DNA of 64,000 nt from Streptomyces caeruleatus (lineage in GTDB: Bacteria > Actinomycetota > Actinomycetes > Streptomycetales > Streptomycetaceae). The notes below the pieces were generated by a model. The model saw nothing but the letters and a program-made list of their open reading frames with translations, did not search any database and was not told the DNA's origin. Below are positions 28,488 to 37,400 of the stretch, piece after piece (position 1 is the stretch's first letter; each line of letters opens with the position of its first letter). The stretch lies in contig NZ_KQ948934.1 of the NCBI RefSeq assembly GCF_001514235.1, forward strand, positions 310,001-374,000, in the 5' to 3' direction. The translations under genes were made by a program, and so were the position numbers.

Positions 28488-28684
28488 GGCGGGGCTCCAG
28501 GTGCGGGAAGGGGTGGGGAGTTGCTGGACCCGGAGCTGGGCACGTCGGTGTGCGAGGGGGCGCCAACGCCGGAGGGCGGGCGCGGGGGCTCCGGACGGGG
28601 TCAGCGACAGCTGGCTGTGGTCGACCGGAGCAAGTCCACGTACAGCCGCCGCACGAGCAGCAGCGTCTTCATACGGAGATGATG

Positions 28685-28728
28685 GGAACGATTTCAGCCA
28701 CGCGTCAAAGCGATGGAAGCGGTTTCTC
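28685..28728 (-). promoter_or_regulatory. Two LacI-like operator candidates between the divergent mtn operons
   Basis: On the minus strand GAAATCGTTCC (28695 to 28685) and GAAACCGCTTCC (28726 to 28715) share the GAAAYCG-TTCC pattern of LacI-family operators. They lie in the gap between the transporter-mtnK operon and the mtnDCB operon. No LacI-type gene is in the window. A short palindrome CTCAC/GTGAG overlaps at 28726-28738. Confidence 0.35.
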
Positions 28729-28857
28729 ACCACGTGAGACAACGAGTACGTCACACCCGGTTGACGCCTCGACGGCGCCACCGCGGAGTTACGATCACGG
28801 GAGACCGGCACCCGAACCGGCACAGCCCGGTACCCCCACCGGCACAGTGAGGCCCTG

Positions 28858-28932
28858 ATGACGACACATCGCGCGACAGCGACCGGCATGCCCCGCATGC
28901 GCTGCTGTCCCGGCGCGATGTGTCGCGGCTGA
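28858..28932 (+). CDS. Candidate leader peptide of mtnDCB (24 aa)
   Basis: ATG 28858 to TGA 28930-28932, with AGTGAGG 5 nt before the ATG. The peptide has four Met and three Cys; its end reads MPRMRCCPGAMCRG. Adjacent Cys codons and Met codons near the end fit a ribosome-stalling or attenuation leader sensing sulfur amino acids. It lies 104 nt before mtnD, the same distance as between the second leader peptide and its operon at 33632. Too short for homology proof. Confidence 0.55.
   Translation: MTTHRATATGMPRMRCCPGAMCRG
28862..28925 (+). repeat. Long hairpin within the leader-peptide ORF
   Basis: CGACACATCGCGC (28862-28874) pairs perfectly with GCGCGATGTGTCG (28913-28925). GACAGC/GCTGTC and GGCATGC/GCATGC pairs nest inside. 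Almost the whole leader ORF would be one stem, so ribosome movement would decide whether it forms. It could alternatively be an operator palindrome. Confidence 0.6.
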
Positions 28933-29036
28933 CCAGCACCGACCGGCTTTCCCGCCCGCCGCGCCCTTCCTCACACCCCCTCCCGGGTGCTTGTCTCGGT
29001 ACCCGGCCCCCCTTTCCAGTTCCAGGAGTTGCACCC

Positions 29037-29636
29037 ATGACCCTGCTGACGACCTGGCCCGAGTCCGGACCGGAGAGCGTTGTCCGCCGCACCTCGGACC
29101 CCGCCGAGATCGCCGAGGCCCTGAAGCCGCTGGGCGTGCGCTACGAGCAGTGGCCGGTCCGTGAGGACGTCCCGTTCGACGCGGACAGCGAGACCGTGTT
29201 CGCGGCGTACGGCCCGGAGATCGACCGGCTCAACGCCGAGGAGGGCTTCACCACCGTCGACGTGCTGGGCCTGCACCCCAGCGACGACCCGGAGTTCCCG
29301 GCGAAGGCGAAGGCCGCGCGCGAGAAGTTCCTCCAGGAGCACACGCACGACGACGATGACGAGGTGCGGTTCTTCGTCTCCGGGTCCGGCATCTTCTACC
29401 TCCATGTGAACGGCGAGGTGCACGCCGTCTTCTGCGAGAAGGGCGACCTGCTGGGCGTGCCGCGCGGCACGACGCACTGGTTCGACATGGGCACGAAGCC
29501 GTCCTTCACCGCGATCCGCTTCTTCCACGAGGAGGACGGCTGGATCGGCAACTTCACCGGTTCCACCATCGCCGGCCGCTTCCCGGACTACGACACGATC
29601 GCGGCCGGCTACGAGGCCGACAGGGCCGCGGCGTGA
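29037..29636 (+). CDS. mtnD: Acireductone dioxygenase
   Basis: 199 aa cupin. Metal ligands of the ARD family are all present: HTHDDDDE gives H102, H104 and E109, and GTTHWF gives H147. With Fe2+ the enzyme cleaves acireductone to 4-methylthio-2-oxobutanoate (methionine precursor) and formate; with Ni2+ it makes an off-pathway product. ATG has AGGAG at 8 nt. First structural gene of mtnD-mtnC-mtnB, whose stop and start codons overlap (GTGA). Confidence 0.93.
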   Translation: MTLLTTWPESGPESVVRRTSDPAEIAEALKPLGVRYEQWPVREDVPFDADSETVFAAYGPEIDRLNAEEGFTTVDVLGLHPSDDPEFPAKAKAAREKFLQEHTHDDDDEVRFFVSGSGIFYLHVNGEVHAVFCEKGDLLGVPRGTTHWFDMGTKPSFTAIRFFHEEDGWIGNFTGSTIAGRFPDYDTIAAGYEADRAAA

Positions 29637-30385
29637 CCGTGCGGGAGCTCCGGTTCGACGTGGACGCCGTGGACGCCGTGGACGCCGTGGTGCTCGACAT
29701 CGAGGGCACCACCAGCGCCACCGGGTTCGTCGTGGACGTGCTGTACCCGTACTCGCGTGCGCGGTTCGGCGCGCTGCTCGCCGAGCGCGGCGACGATCCG
29801 CGGGTGGCGCGGGCGCTCGCCCAGGTGCGGGAGCTGACGGGCGAGCCGGACGCCGACGCCGTACGGATCGAGAAGACCCTCAACCTCTGGCTGGACGAGG
29901 ACCGCAAGGCCACCCCGCTGAAGACCCTCCAGGGCATCATCTGGTCCGAGGGCTTCGCCCGCGGTGACCTCGTGTCGCACTTCTACGACGACGTCGTACC
30001 GCGGCTGCGGGCGTGGCACGCGGCGGGCGTACGGCTGTACGTCTACTCGTCGGGTTCGGTGGCCGCCCAGCGGGCGTGGTTCACCAACAGCCCGGACGGC
30101 GACCTGACGCCGCTGGTCTCCGGTCTGTACGACACCGAGAACGCGGGCCCCAAGCAGGAGCCGGAGTCGTACCGCCGTATCGCGGAGTCGACCGGCGTCG
30201 AGCCGGCCCGTCTCCTCTTCCTCTCCGACCGCCCGGGCGAACTGGACGCGGCCCGTGCGGCGGGCTGGCGGACGGTCGGTGTCCGGCGGCCCGGGGAGCC
30301 GTACTTCGAGCAAGGCGTCGGCGACCACGCGCAGGCGGGGACGTTCGACGAGATCACCGTCATCACTTCCGGGAGCAGCACGTGA
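29633..30385 (+). CDS. mtnC: Acireductone synthase (enolase-phosphatase)
   Basis: 250 aa HAD-family enzyme with the MtnC-specific nucleophile motif LDIEGTTSATGFV (Asp22, Glu24), LYVYSSGSVAAQ and FLSDRPGELDAARAAGW. It enolises and dephosphorylates 2,3-diketo-5-methylthiopentyl-1-phosphate to acireductone. GTG start overlaps the mtnD stop by 4 nt. The N terminus contains a perfect triple 9-nt repeat (29660-29686) coding DAVDAVDAV. Confidence 0.95.
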   Translation: MTVRELRFDVDAVDAVDAVVLDIEGTTSATGFVVDVLYPYSRARFGALLAERGDDPRVARALAQVRELTGEPDADAVRIEKTLNLWLDEDRKATPLKTLQGIIWSEGFARGDLVSHFYDDVVPRLRAWHAAGVRLYVYSSGSVAAQRAWFTNSPDGDLTPLVSGLYDTENAGPKQEPESYRRIAESTGVEPARLLFLSDRPGELDAARAAGWRTVGVRRPGEPYFEQGVGDHAQAGTFDEITVITSGSST

Positions 30386-30990
30386 CCGCCGACATAAGCC
30401 AACTCGACCTTGAGGAGGCGGGCGCGGTTTTGGCCGCCGAGTCCGCCCGGTTCGCCTCCTTCGGCTGGATGCGGGGCACCTCCGGCAACCTGTCCGTGGT
30501 GCTGTCCCGCGAGCCGCTGCGGCTGGCGGTGACGGCCAGCGGTCACGACAAGGGCGAACTCACGCCCGCCGACGTGGTGCTGGTCGACGGACAGGGCGCC
30601 GCGGTGCGGGGCGGCAAGCCGTCCGCCGAGGCCGAGCTTCACGCGCGCGTGGCCGCGCTGACCGGGGCCGGGGCCGTCGTCCACGTCCACACGGTCGCCT
30701 CCGTGGCGATGGGCCGCCGCGAGCCCGGCGGCGTCGTGTTCAAGGACCTGGAGATGCTCAAGGGCGTCGGCCAGCCCGCCCACGACGTCGAGGTGACGCT
30801 GCCGGTCATCGCCAACAGCCAGGACATGAAGGTGCTCGGCGACCGTCTGGAGGCCGCGCGCGACCCCCGGATGCCCGCGGTGGTCGTGGCCGGACACGGC
30901 CTGTACGTGTGGGGCGACACCCCGCGCCAGGCCCGGCATCACACCGAAGTGGTGGAGTGGCTGCTGGAGTTGGAGCTCGCCCAGCGGTAG
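30382..30990 (+). CDS. mtnB: Methylthioribulose-1-phosphate dehydratase
   Basis: 202 aa class II aldolase/adducin-fold zinc enzyme: GTSGNLSV phosphate-binding loop, VHVHTVASVAMG zinc histidines, GHGLYVWG, and RHHTEVVEWLLELE at the end. It dehydrates methylthioribulose-1-phosphate to the diketo compound used by MtnC. GTG overlaps the mtnC stop. Last gene of mtnDCB; it converges with the LLM oxidoreductase after 28 bp. Confidence 0.94.
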   Translation: MTADISQLDLEEAGAVLAAESARFASFGWMRGTSGNLSVVLSREPLRLAVTASGHDKGELTPADVVLVDGQGAAVRGGKPSAEAELHARVAALTGAGAVVHVHTVASVAMGRREPGGVVFKDLEMLKGVGQPAHDVEVTLPVIANSQDMKVLGDRLEAARDPRMPAVVVAGHGLYVWGDTPRQARHHTEVVEWLLELELAQR

Positions 30991-31018
30991 CCGGGAGCGC
31001 GGCGAGGTCGAGGTTCCT

Positions 31019-31897
31019 TCAGGGCAGCAGCGCCTCGCCGAGCCGCCTCCAGTGCGGCATCGCGGAGCCGCCGGGTTCGGTGCCGATGACCTGTACGGCG
31101 ACGTGGTCGGCGCCCGCTCGGACGTGGGCGCGGAGCTTGTCCGCCACCGTGTCCAGGTCTCCCCAGAACACGAGGTCGTCGACGAGGCGGTCGCTGCCGC
31201 CGTGCGCGATCTCCTCGTCCGCGTAGCCGAGGCGGCGGAACTTGGCGATGTTGTAAGGGGTGTTGAGGTACGGCCGCAGGTGCTCGCGCGCCGTCGCACG
31301 GGCCGTTTCGGAGTCCCGCTCCAGGAGCACCGGGTGTTCGACGCCGAGGAAGGCGTCGGGGCCGAGGACCTCCCGGGCCTGGGCGGTGTGGGCCGTGTTG
31401 ACGTGGTAGGTGTGGGCGCCGGCGGAGCGGTCCCGGGCCAGGGCGAGCATCTTGGGTCCGTACGCGGCGAGGACGCGGCGTACCGGCGTCCCGGGCGCGG
31501 GCACGGACGACTCCTTCGCGAGGGCGTCCAGTTCGTCGACGTACTCGGCCATGGCCGCCAGGGGCTTCACGCCCGGTCGTCGCTCGCCGCCGAACCCGAG
31601 GCCGAGCACATGCCGTCCCGGGTAGGCGTCGGCCAGCAGGGTGCTCGCGGCGTGCGTCGCCGCTGCCGCACGGGACCAGATCTGGGCGATGCCGTTGACG
31701 ACGTGCAGCCGTTCGGTGCGGGAGAGCAGGTAGCCGGCCTGGGTGAGCGCCTCGCGCCCGCCCACCTCGGGGAACCACAGCGCCCGCCAGCCCAGCTGTT
31801 CCAACTCCTGCGCCGCGGCGCTGATCCGCGCGGCCGGCTGGTGCTCGAAGTCGAAGGTGTAGATGCCGAAGGTGCCCAAGGTTCCCAGGTTCGTCAT
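31019..31897 (-). CDS. F420-dependent LLM-class oxidoreductase
   Basis: 292 aa from ATG 31897; the frame extends further but upstream codons lack a ribosome site and contain the palindrome. Luciferase-like TIM-barrel: FGIYTFDFEHQPAARI, ELEQLGWRALWFPEVGGREALTQAGYLL, LGLGFGGER, and C-terminal VADKLRAHVRAGADHVAVQV. Resembles the short TIGR03620-type F420 enzymes. The substrate is unknown. It lies 81 nt downstream of an ArsR gene on the same strand and probably forms a regulatory pair with it, independent of the methionine salvage genes. Confidence 0.9.
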   Translation of the reverse strand: MTNLGTLGTFGIYTFDFEHQPAARISAAAQELEQLGWRALWFPEVGGREALTQAGYLLSRTERLHVVNGIAQIWSRAAAATHAASTLLADAYPGRHVLGLGFGGERRPGVKPLAAMAEYVDELDALAKESSVPAPGTPVRRVLAAYGPKMLALARDRSAGAHTYHVNTAHTAQAREVLGPDAFLGVEHPVLLERDSETARATAREHLRPYLNTPYNIAKFRRLGYADEEIAHGGSDRLVDDLVFWGDLDTVADKLRAHVRAGADHVAVQVIGTEPGGSAMPHWRRLGEALLP

Positions 31898-31905
31898 GCA
31901 TCGAA

Positions 31906-31925
31906 ATATCGCAGATTCTCGATAT
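31906..31925 (-). promoter_or_regulatory. Palindrome likely bound by the ArsR regulator
   Basis: ATATCG (31906-31911) and CGATAT (31920-31925), separated by 8 nt, form an AT-rich dyad in an otherwise GC-rich region. It lies just upstream of the LLM gene ATG and downstream of arsR. Confidence 0.45.
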
Positions 31926-31978
31926 GAAATGCAACAGGCGGCCCCTGGTGGCGTGTTCAAGGCACCCCGGGAAGGCCG

Positions 31979-32311
31979 CTAGAGAGTCCGACCGAGCCGG
32001 GCGACCAGCTCGGCGATGCGCTCCTCGTCCCGCTTGTAGTGGGTCCACTTGCCCACCCGCGTCGCCCGCACCAGACCCGCCCGCTGGAGTTCGGCCAGGT
32101 ACGCCGACACGGTCGACTGGGCCAGCCCGGCCTTGGCCTGGATGTGGCTCACACAGACCCCGACCTCGGCCGGGTCCGCGATGGCCTCGTACTGCGAGAA
32201 GTGCCGCTCGGGCTCGCGCAGCCAGGCCAGCAGCTGCAGGCGCACCGGATTGGCCAGCGCCTTCAGTGCGCCGACCAGATCCGCATCCGGTGAGGTCGCA
32301 GCGTCGGTCAT
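31979..32311 (-). CDS. ArsR-family transcriptional regulator
   Basis: 110 aa winged helix: LKALANPVRLQLLAWLREPE, recognition helix region VCVSHIQAKAGLAQSTVSAYLAELQRAGLV, wing ATRVGKWTHYKRDEE. No classic metal-binding CxC pair in helix 3, but a single Cys is present (VGVCVSH), so the effector may be a small molecule or redox rather than metal. Upstream of and on the same strand as the LLM oxidoreductase, its probable target. Confidence 0.92.
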   Translation of the reverse strand: MTDAATSPDADLVGALKALANPVRLQLLAWLREPERHFSQYEAIADPAEVGVCVSHIQAKAGLAQSTVSAYLAELQRAGLVRATRVGKWTHYKRDEERIAELVARLGRTL

Positions 32312-32430
32312 GGGTTCGGAGTATAGGTCGGCCGGGCGTCATGGTTGGTGGCTCGTGGTCGTGGCCCATGCCCCGCGCCCCACGCCCACGCCCCACCGCC
32401 CACGCCCCGTGACCTGTGCGCCGCTGAACG

Positions 32431-33483
<1,053 letters not shown>

Positions 33484-33631
33484 AAGAGGACACTCCTACT
33501 GTTCCTGTGGGTGTCCGCAACCGTACATGAGCTTGGGAAACCACAGTTCGAGACAGGGGAGCGCACGTCCGAACGCCAGGTGTACAGTCCACGCACCCGC
33601 ACAGCCCGCAGGCCGAGACGAAGGAGGACGC

Positions 33632-33697
33632 GTGCTGCTCACCAAGCGCCGCTACCTCGACTTCGGCCGCTGTGCCGGCGACGGCTGTCCCCGCTGA
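33632..33697 (+). CDS. Cys-containing leader peptide of the nucleoside-transport operon (21 aa)
   Basis: GTG 33632 with AAGGAGGA just upstream, ending at TGA 33697. The tail reads LTKRRYLDFGRCAGDGCPR. The RRxhDhxR...C pattern matches the short leader peptides that actinobacteria carry ahead of sulfur-metabolism and transport genes, some of which act as cysteine-responsive attenuators. It lies 148 nt from divergent mtnA and 104 nt before the BMP lipoprotein gene. Strong ribosome site and pattern make it more convincing than the mtnDCB leader. Confidence 0.75.
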   Translation: MLLTKRRYLDFGRCAGDGCPR

Positions 33698-33762
33698 GCC
33701 GCCCCCACCTCAGCCTCTCCTCTCGTCGCCCCTCTCACCTCACGCGTTCATCGCCGAGCGCG

Positions 33763-33796
33763 CCTTGCCGTTCCCCCGGCCGGCTTCCCCGGAAGG
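33763..33796 (+). promoter_or_regulatory. Possible ribosome-site-sequestering hairpin before the BMP gene
   Basis: CCTTGCCG (33763-33770) can pair with CGGAAGG (33790-33796) with one bulge. The latter is the ribosome site of the BMP lipoprotein gene. Such masking would let the upstream leader peptide control translation. Inferred only from pairing. Confidence 0.35.
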
Positions 33797-33801
33797 TCCC
33801 G

Positions 33802-34854
33802 ATGTCCCGCAGACTCCGCCGTTCCCTGCAACTCGCCGCCACCACCGCGCTCGTGGTCACCGCGGCCACCGGCTGCAATGCCGCCGCCAAGAAGGACGGC
33901 TCCGACAGCGCGGGCGGCGGCAGCGGAAAGACGTTCACGCTGGTCACCCCCGACGCCGTCGGGCAGAACGAGTTCCTGAAGCTCGCCGTCAGCGGCATCG
34001 AGGACGCGGCGAAGCGGCACGACGGGTCGCAGAAGGTCTACGAGTCCACGGACGCCGCCTCCCAGCAGCAGAACGTGCAGGCCGCCGTGGACGCCGAGCC
34101 GGACGTCGTCGTGCTGGTCGGCTTCGAGTTCGCCGACCTCGTCGCGCAGCAGGCCGAGAAGCACCCGAAGCAGCAGTTCCTGATCGTCGACGCCTGCACC
34201 ACGAAGACGTACAAGAACGTCAGCTGCGCGGTCTTTCGCGAGCACGAGGGCGTCTTCCTCGCGGGCGCCGAGGCCGGTCTGCTCAGCGAGTCCGGGAAGG
34301 TCGGCGCGGTCGACGTCCTCGACACGCCCCAGTTCCGCCGCTACAGCGACCCGTTCGCGGCCGGCGCCAAGAAGGTTGCCGGCAAGACGGAGACCTCGAC
34401 GCGCTTCGTCGGCGGGCAGTCCCCGTTCGACGACTCGGCCCGCGCCAAGGAGCAGGCGAACACCCTGCTCGCCAAGGGCTACGACCAGATCATGGCGGCC
34501 GCCGCGGCCGGAAACTACGGCGTCTTCGAGGCGGCGAAGGCCAAGGGCGCGTTCGCGTACGGCGTCGACGTCAACCAGTGCCTCTCCGCGCCCGGCACGG
34601 TCGTCGACAACGTGATCAAGCGCACGGATGTCGCCGTGGAGAAGGGCATCGAGGCCGTCCTCGCCGGAAAGACGGGCACGACCGTCTCGTACGGGCTGAA
34701 GGAGGGCGGCATCAGCCTGACCGGTCTGGAGGACGGCGTCGACTCGTCGAAGTGCGTGATCGCCGAGCACAAGGACGTCCTGAAGCAGGTCGAGGCGCTG
34801 CGCGACCAGATCGTCGCCGGGAAGCTGACGGTCGATGACCCCGCCGCGAGCTGA
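33802..34854 (+). CDS. BMP-family (PnrA-like) nucleoside-binding lipoprotein
   Basis: 350 aa from ATG 33802, with GGAAGG 5 nt upstream. Lipoprotein signal VVTAATGCNAA. BMP domain: VTPDAVGQNEFLKLAVSGIEDAAK, VLVGFEFADLVAQQAEKHPKQQFLIVDAC, HEGVFLAGAEAGLLS. Members bind purine or other nucleosides for BMP-type ABC importers. First structural gene of a tightly packed operon: the ATPase start lies inside its 3' end. Methylthioadenosine or its deaminated form is a plausible ligand given the downstream enzymes, but ordinary nucleosides are possible. Confidence 0.92.
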   Translation: MSRRLRRSLQLAATTALVVTAATGCNAAAKKDGSDSAGGGSGKTFTLVTPDAVGQNEFLKLAVSGIEDAAKRHDGSQKVYESTDAASQQQNVQAAVDAEPDVVVLVGFEFADLVAQQAEKHPKQQFLIVDACTTKTYKNVSCAVFREHEGVFLAGAEAGLLSESGKVGAVDVLDTPQFRRYSDPFAAGAKKVAGKTETSTRFVGGQSPFDDSARAKEQANTLLAKGYDQIMAAAAAGNYGVFEAAKAKGAFAYGVDVNQCLSAPGTVVDNVIKRTDVAVEKGIEAVLAGKTGTTVSYGLKEGGISLTGLEDGVDSSKCVIAEHKDVLKQVEALRDQIVAGKLTVDDPAAS

Positions 34855-36358
34855 ACCTGCCGTCGAGCTGCGCGGAATCACCAAGCGGTTCCCCGGCACG
34901 CTCGCCAACGACGCCGTCGACCTGACCGTCCGCCACGGCGAGATCCACGCCCTCATGGGCGAGAACGGCGCGGGCAAGTCGACGCTCATGTCCGTCCTGT
35001 ACGGCATGGAGCTCCCGGATGCCGGGACGATCCGTGTCGACGGACGGGACGTCGACTTCGCCAGCCCCTCCGACGCCATGGCCGCCGGGCTCGGCATGGT
35101 CCACCAGAGCTTCAAGCTGTTCGGCTCGCTGAGCGTCGCAGAGAACGTGGTGTACGCCGCCGAGCCGCGCCGCTTCGGCCTGGTGGACCGCGCGGCCGCC
35201 CGGCGCCGGGTGCGGGAACTCGCCGCGGAGCACGGACTGGCCGTCGATCCGGACGCCCGGGTCGGGGACCTCCCGGTCGGCCTGCGGCAGCGCGTGGAGA
35301 TCCTCAAGCTGCTGCACCGGGGCGCGCGGACGCTCATCCTCGACGAGCCGACCGCCGTGCTCACGCCGGCCGAGGCGGACGCCCTGTTCGCGGTGCTCAA
35401 GTCGCTGGCCGCCGAGGGCCGTACGGTGATCCTTGTCACGCACAAGCTGCGCGAGGTGCTGGAGGGCAGCGACCGCGTGACCGTGCTGCGGGACGGCAGG
35501 GTCGTGGCCCGGCTGGTCACCTCGGAGACGTCGGCCGACGAGATCGCGGCCGCGATGACGGGCCGCGCGGTCGAGCTGGACCGCGTCCACGCGCCGGGCA
35601 CGCCGGGTGACGTGGTCCTGGAGGTGTCCGGCCTCGCCACCGACGCCGTGCGCGACGTCGACCTGACCGTCCGCGCCGGCGAGATCGTCGGCATCGCGGG
35701 TGTCGCGGGCAACGGACAGAGCGAGCTGATCGAGGCGCTGGCCGGACTGCGGCCGGTGGGGGCCGGCCATGTGGCCCTCCAGGGCGAGGACATCACCCAC
35801 GCCTCGGCCACCGAACGCCGGCTCAAGGGACTGGCGTACGTCCCCGAGGACCGCCACGCGGTCGGTACGGCGCCGGACGCCTCGGTCGCGGACAACCTCG
35901 CGATGGGCCACCACCGTACGTCCCTGTCGTCACGCGGGCTGCTGCCGCCGACGGCCGTACGCGCCCACGCGAGGCGTCTCGTCGAGCGTTTCGGCATCAA
36001 GGCGTCGGCGCCCGAGGCGTCCGCGTCCGCCCTGTCCGGCGGCAACCTCCAGAAGCTGCTGATCGGCCGTGAACTCGCCCACGACGCCCCGCTGCTGCTC
36101 GTCGAGCAGCCGACGCGCGGTGTGGACATCGGCGCGATCCAGAACATCCACGACCAGCTGATCGCCTACCGCGACGCCGGTCACGCCGTCCTCCTCGTCT
36201 CGGCCGAGCTGAGCGAGATCAGGGGGCTCGCGGACCGGGTGCTGGTGATGTACGAGGGCCGGATCACGGCGACGTACGACAAGGACGCGGCGGACGAACG
36301 GACGCTGGGCCTCGCGATGGCGGGTGGCAGCGGCAAGCAGGTGGAGACCGTCGACTGA
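34835..36358 (+). CDS. Nucleoside ABC transporter ATP-binding protein (double ABC)
   Basis: 507 aa, two ABC domains. First: Walker A GENGAGKST, VGLRQRVEILKLLHRGA signature region, LILDEPTAVLTP. Second: degenerate Walker A GVAGNGQSE, typical of this family, and ALSGGNLQKLLIGREL. YufO/NupA-type ATPase that pairs with BMP proteins and two permeases. Overlaps the lipoprotein gene by 20 nt. Confidence 0.94.
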   Translation: MTPPRAEPAVELRGITKRFPGTLANDAVDLTVRHGEIHALMGENGAGKSTLMSVLYGMELPDAGTIRVDGRDVDFASPSDAMAAGLGMVHQSFKLFGSLSVAENVVYAAEPRRFGLVDRAAARRRVRELAAEHGLAVDPDARVGDLPVGLRQRVEILKLLHRGARTLILDEPTAVLTPAEADALFAVLKSLAAEGRTVILVTHKLREVLEGSDRVTVLRDGRVVARLVTSETSADEIAAAMTGRAVELDRVHAPGTPGDVVLEVSGLATDAVRDVDLTVRAGEIVGIAGVAGNGQSELIEALAGLRPVGAGHVALQGEDITHASATERRLKGLAYVPEDRHAVGTAPDASVADNLAMGHHRTSLSSRGLLPPTAVRAHARRLVERFGIKASAPEASASALSGGNLQKLLIGRELAHDAPLLLVEQPTRGVDIGAIQNIHDQLIAYRDAGHAVLLVSAELSEIRGLADRVLVMYEGRITATYDKDAADERTLGLAMAGGSGKQVETVD

Positions 36359-36359
36359 C

Positions 36360-37400
36360 ATGAACGACCGCATATCCGGAGCCCTGCGCTCCCCCGTCAC
36401 CTTCTCCGTGCTCGCGGGCGTCGTCATCGGCGCCCTGTTCCTCGTCGGCACCGGCGCGGACCCGGTCACGGCCTACGAGGCGGTCCTGACCGGCGCGCTC
36501 GGCGCCGACGGCATCGGCTCGACCCTGACCACGACGACGAGCGTGCTCGGCATGGCGCTCGCGCTGGCGATCCCGCTGCGGGCCCGGCTCATCAACCTGG
36601 GCGGCGACGGACAGATGGTGCTCGGCGGCATCACCGCGGCCGTGACCGGCCTGTACGCACCGCTGCCCGCGCCCCTGAGCGTCGCCCTGGCGCTCCTCGC
36701 GGGCATGGCGGCCGGCGCCGCCTACGCGGCCCTCGCCGCCCTGTGCGAGAACCACCTCGGCGTTCCGCTGCTGGTCAGCAGCCTGCTGCTGAGCTACCCG
36801 GCGGTGTCGCTGGCCTCCTATCTGGCCCGCTATCCGCTCAAGGAGCCCGGCTCCAGCCTTCCGCAGACCCGGACGCTGCCCGACGGAGTGGAGCTGCCCG
36901 CGTTCGGCGACTCGACGGTGACCGTCGGGCTGGTGCTCGTCGTCCTCGCGGCGGCCGCGTACTGGTTCACGGATCGGCGCACGGCCATCGGGTACGAGAT
37001 ACGCATGACCGGCCTGAACGCCCGTTTCTCCGCCTACGCCGGGGTCGAACGCCGGGGCCTGACCCTGAAGTTGATGTCCGTCTCGGGCGCGCTCGCCGGA
37101 CTGGTCGGCGCGATCGGGGTGTTGAGCTTCCCGTACCGTTTCGTCGACGGCTCGCTCACCGCGCCCGGCTACACCTGGACGGGCCTGACGGCCGCGCTGC
37201 TGGCCATGGCGGCTCCGGTGGGCACGGTGGTCTCCGCGTTCTTCTTCGCGGTCCTGCAGGTCGGCGGGCTCGCGATGGAGCGGACGACCGAGGTGCCGCG
37301 CGAGCTGACGCAGGTGCTCCAGGCGATCGTGATCGTGTTCCTGGCGGCCCGGCTGCGCCTGCCCGGCCGTCGGCTGAACCGCCGTAAGGAGGCGGTGTGA
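36360..37400 (+). CDS. Nucleoside ABC transporter permease 1
   Basis: 346 aa from ATG 36360, one nucleotide after the ATPase stop. BPD_transp_2 family membrane protein with about 8-10 spans; LRARLINLGGDGQMVLGGI is the hallmark of the YufP/NupB-type subunit. It pairs with the next gene product as a heterodimer. Confidence 0.92.
   Translation: MNDRISGALRSPVTFSVLAGVVIGALFLVGTGADPVTAYEAVLTGALGADGIGSTLTTTTSVLGMALALAIPLRARLINLGGDGQMVLGGITAAVTGLYAPLPAPLSVALALLAGMAAGAAYAALAALCENHLGVPLLVSSLLLSYPAVSLASYLARYPLKEPGSSLPQTRTLPDGVELPAFGDSTVTVGLVLVVLAAAAYWFTDRRTAIGYEIRMTGLNARFSAYAGVERRGLTLKLMSVSGALAGLVGAIGVLSFPYRFVDGSLTAPGYTWTGLTAALLAMAAPVGTVVSAFFFAVLQVGGLAMERTTEVPRELTQVLQAIVIVFLAARLRLPGRRLNRRKEAV

Noticed and set aside
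28761..28795. TTGACG ... TACGAT promoter for mtnDCB
   Set aside because: The spacer would be 23 nt, too long for a normal sigma-70-type promoter.
28488..28898. N-terminal extension of the sugar-binding protein up to 28898
   Set aside because: The signal peptide and ribosome site place the start at 28487; the extension would bury the lipoprotein signal and cross the divergent regulatory region.
32365..32412. CCCACGCCCC direct repeats
   Set aside because: Irregular C-rich low complexity without constant unit or spacers; not CRISPR and no clear function.
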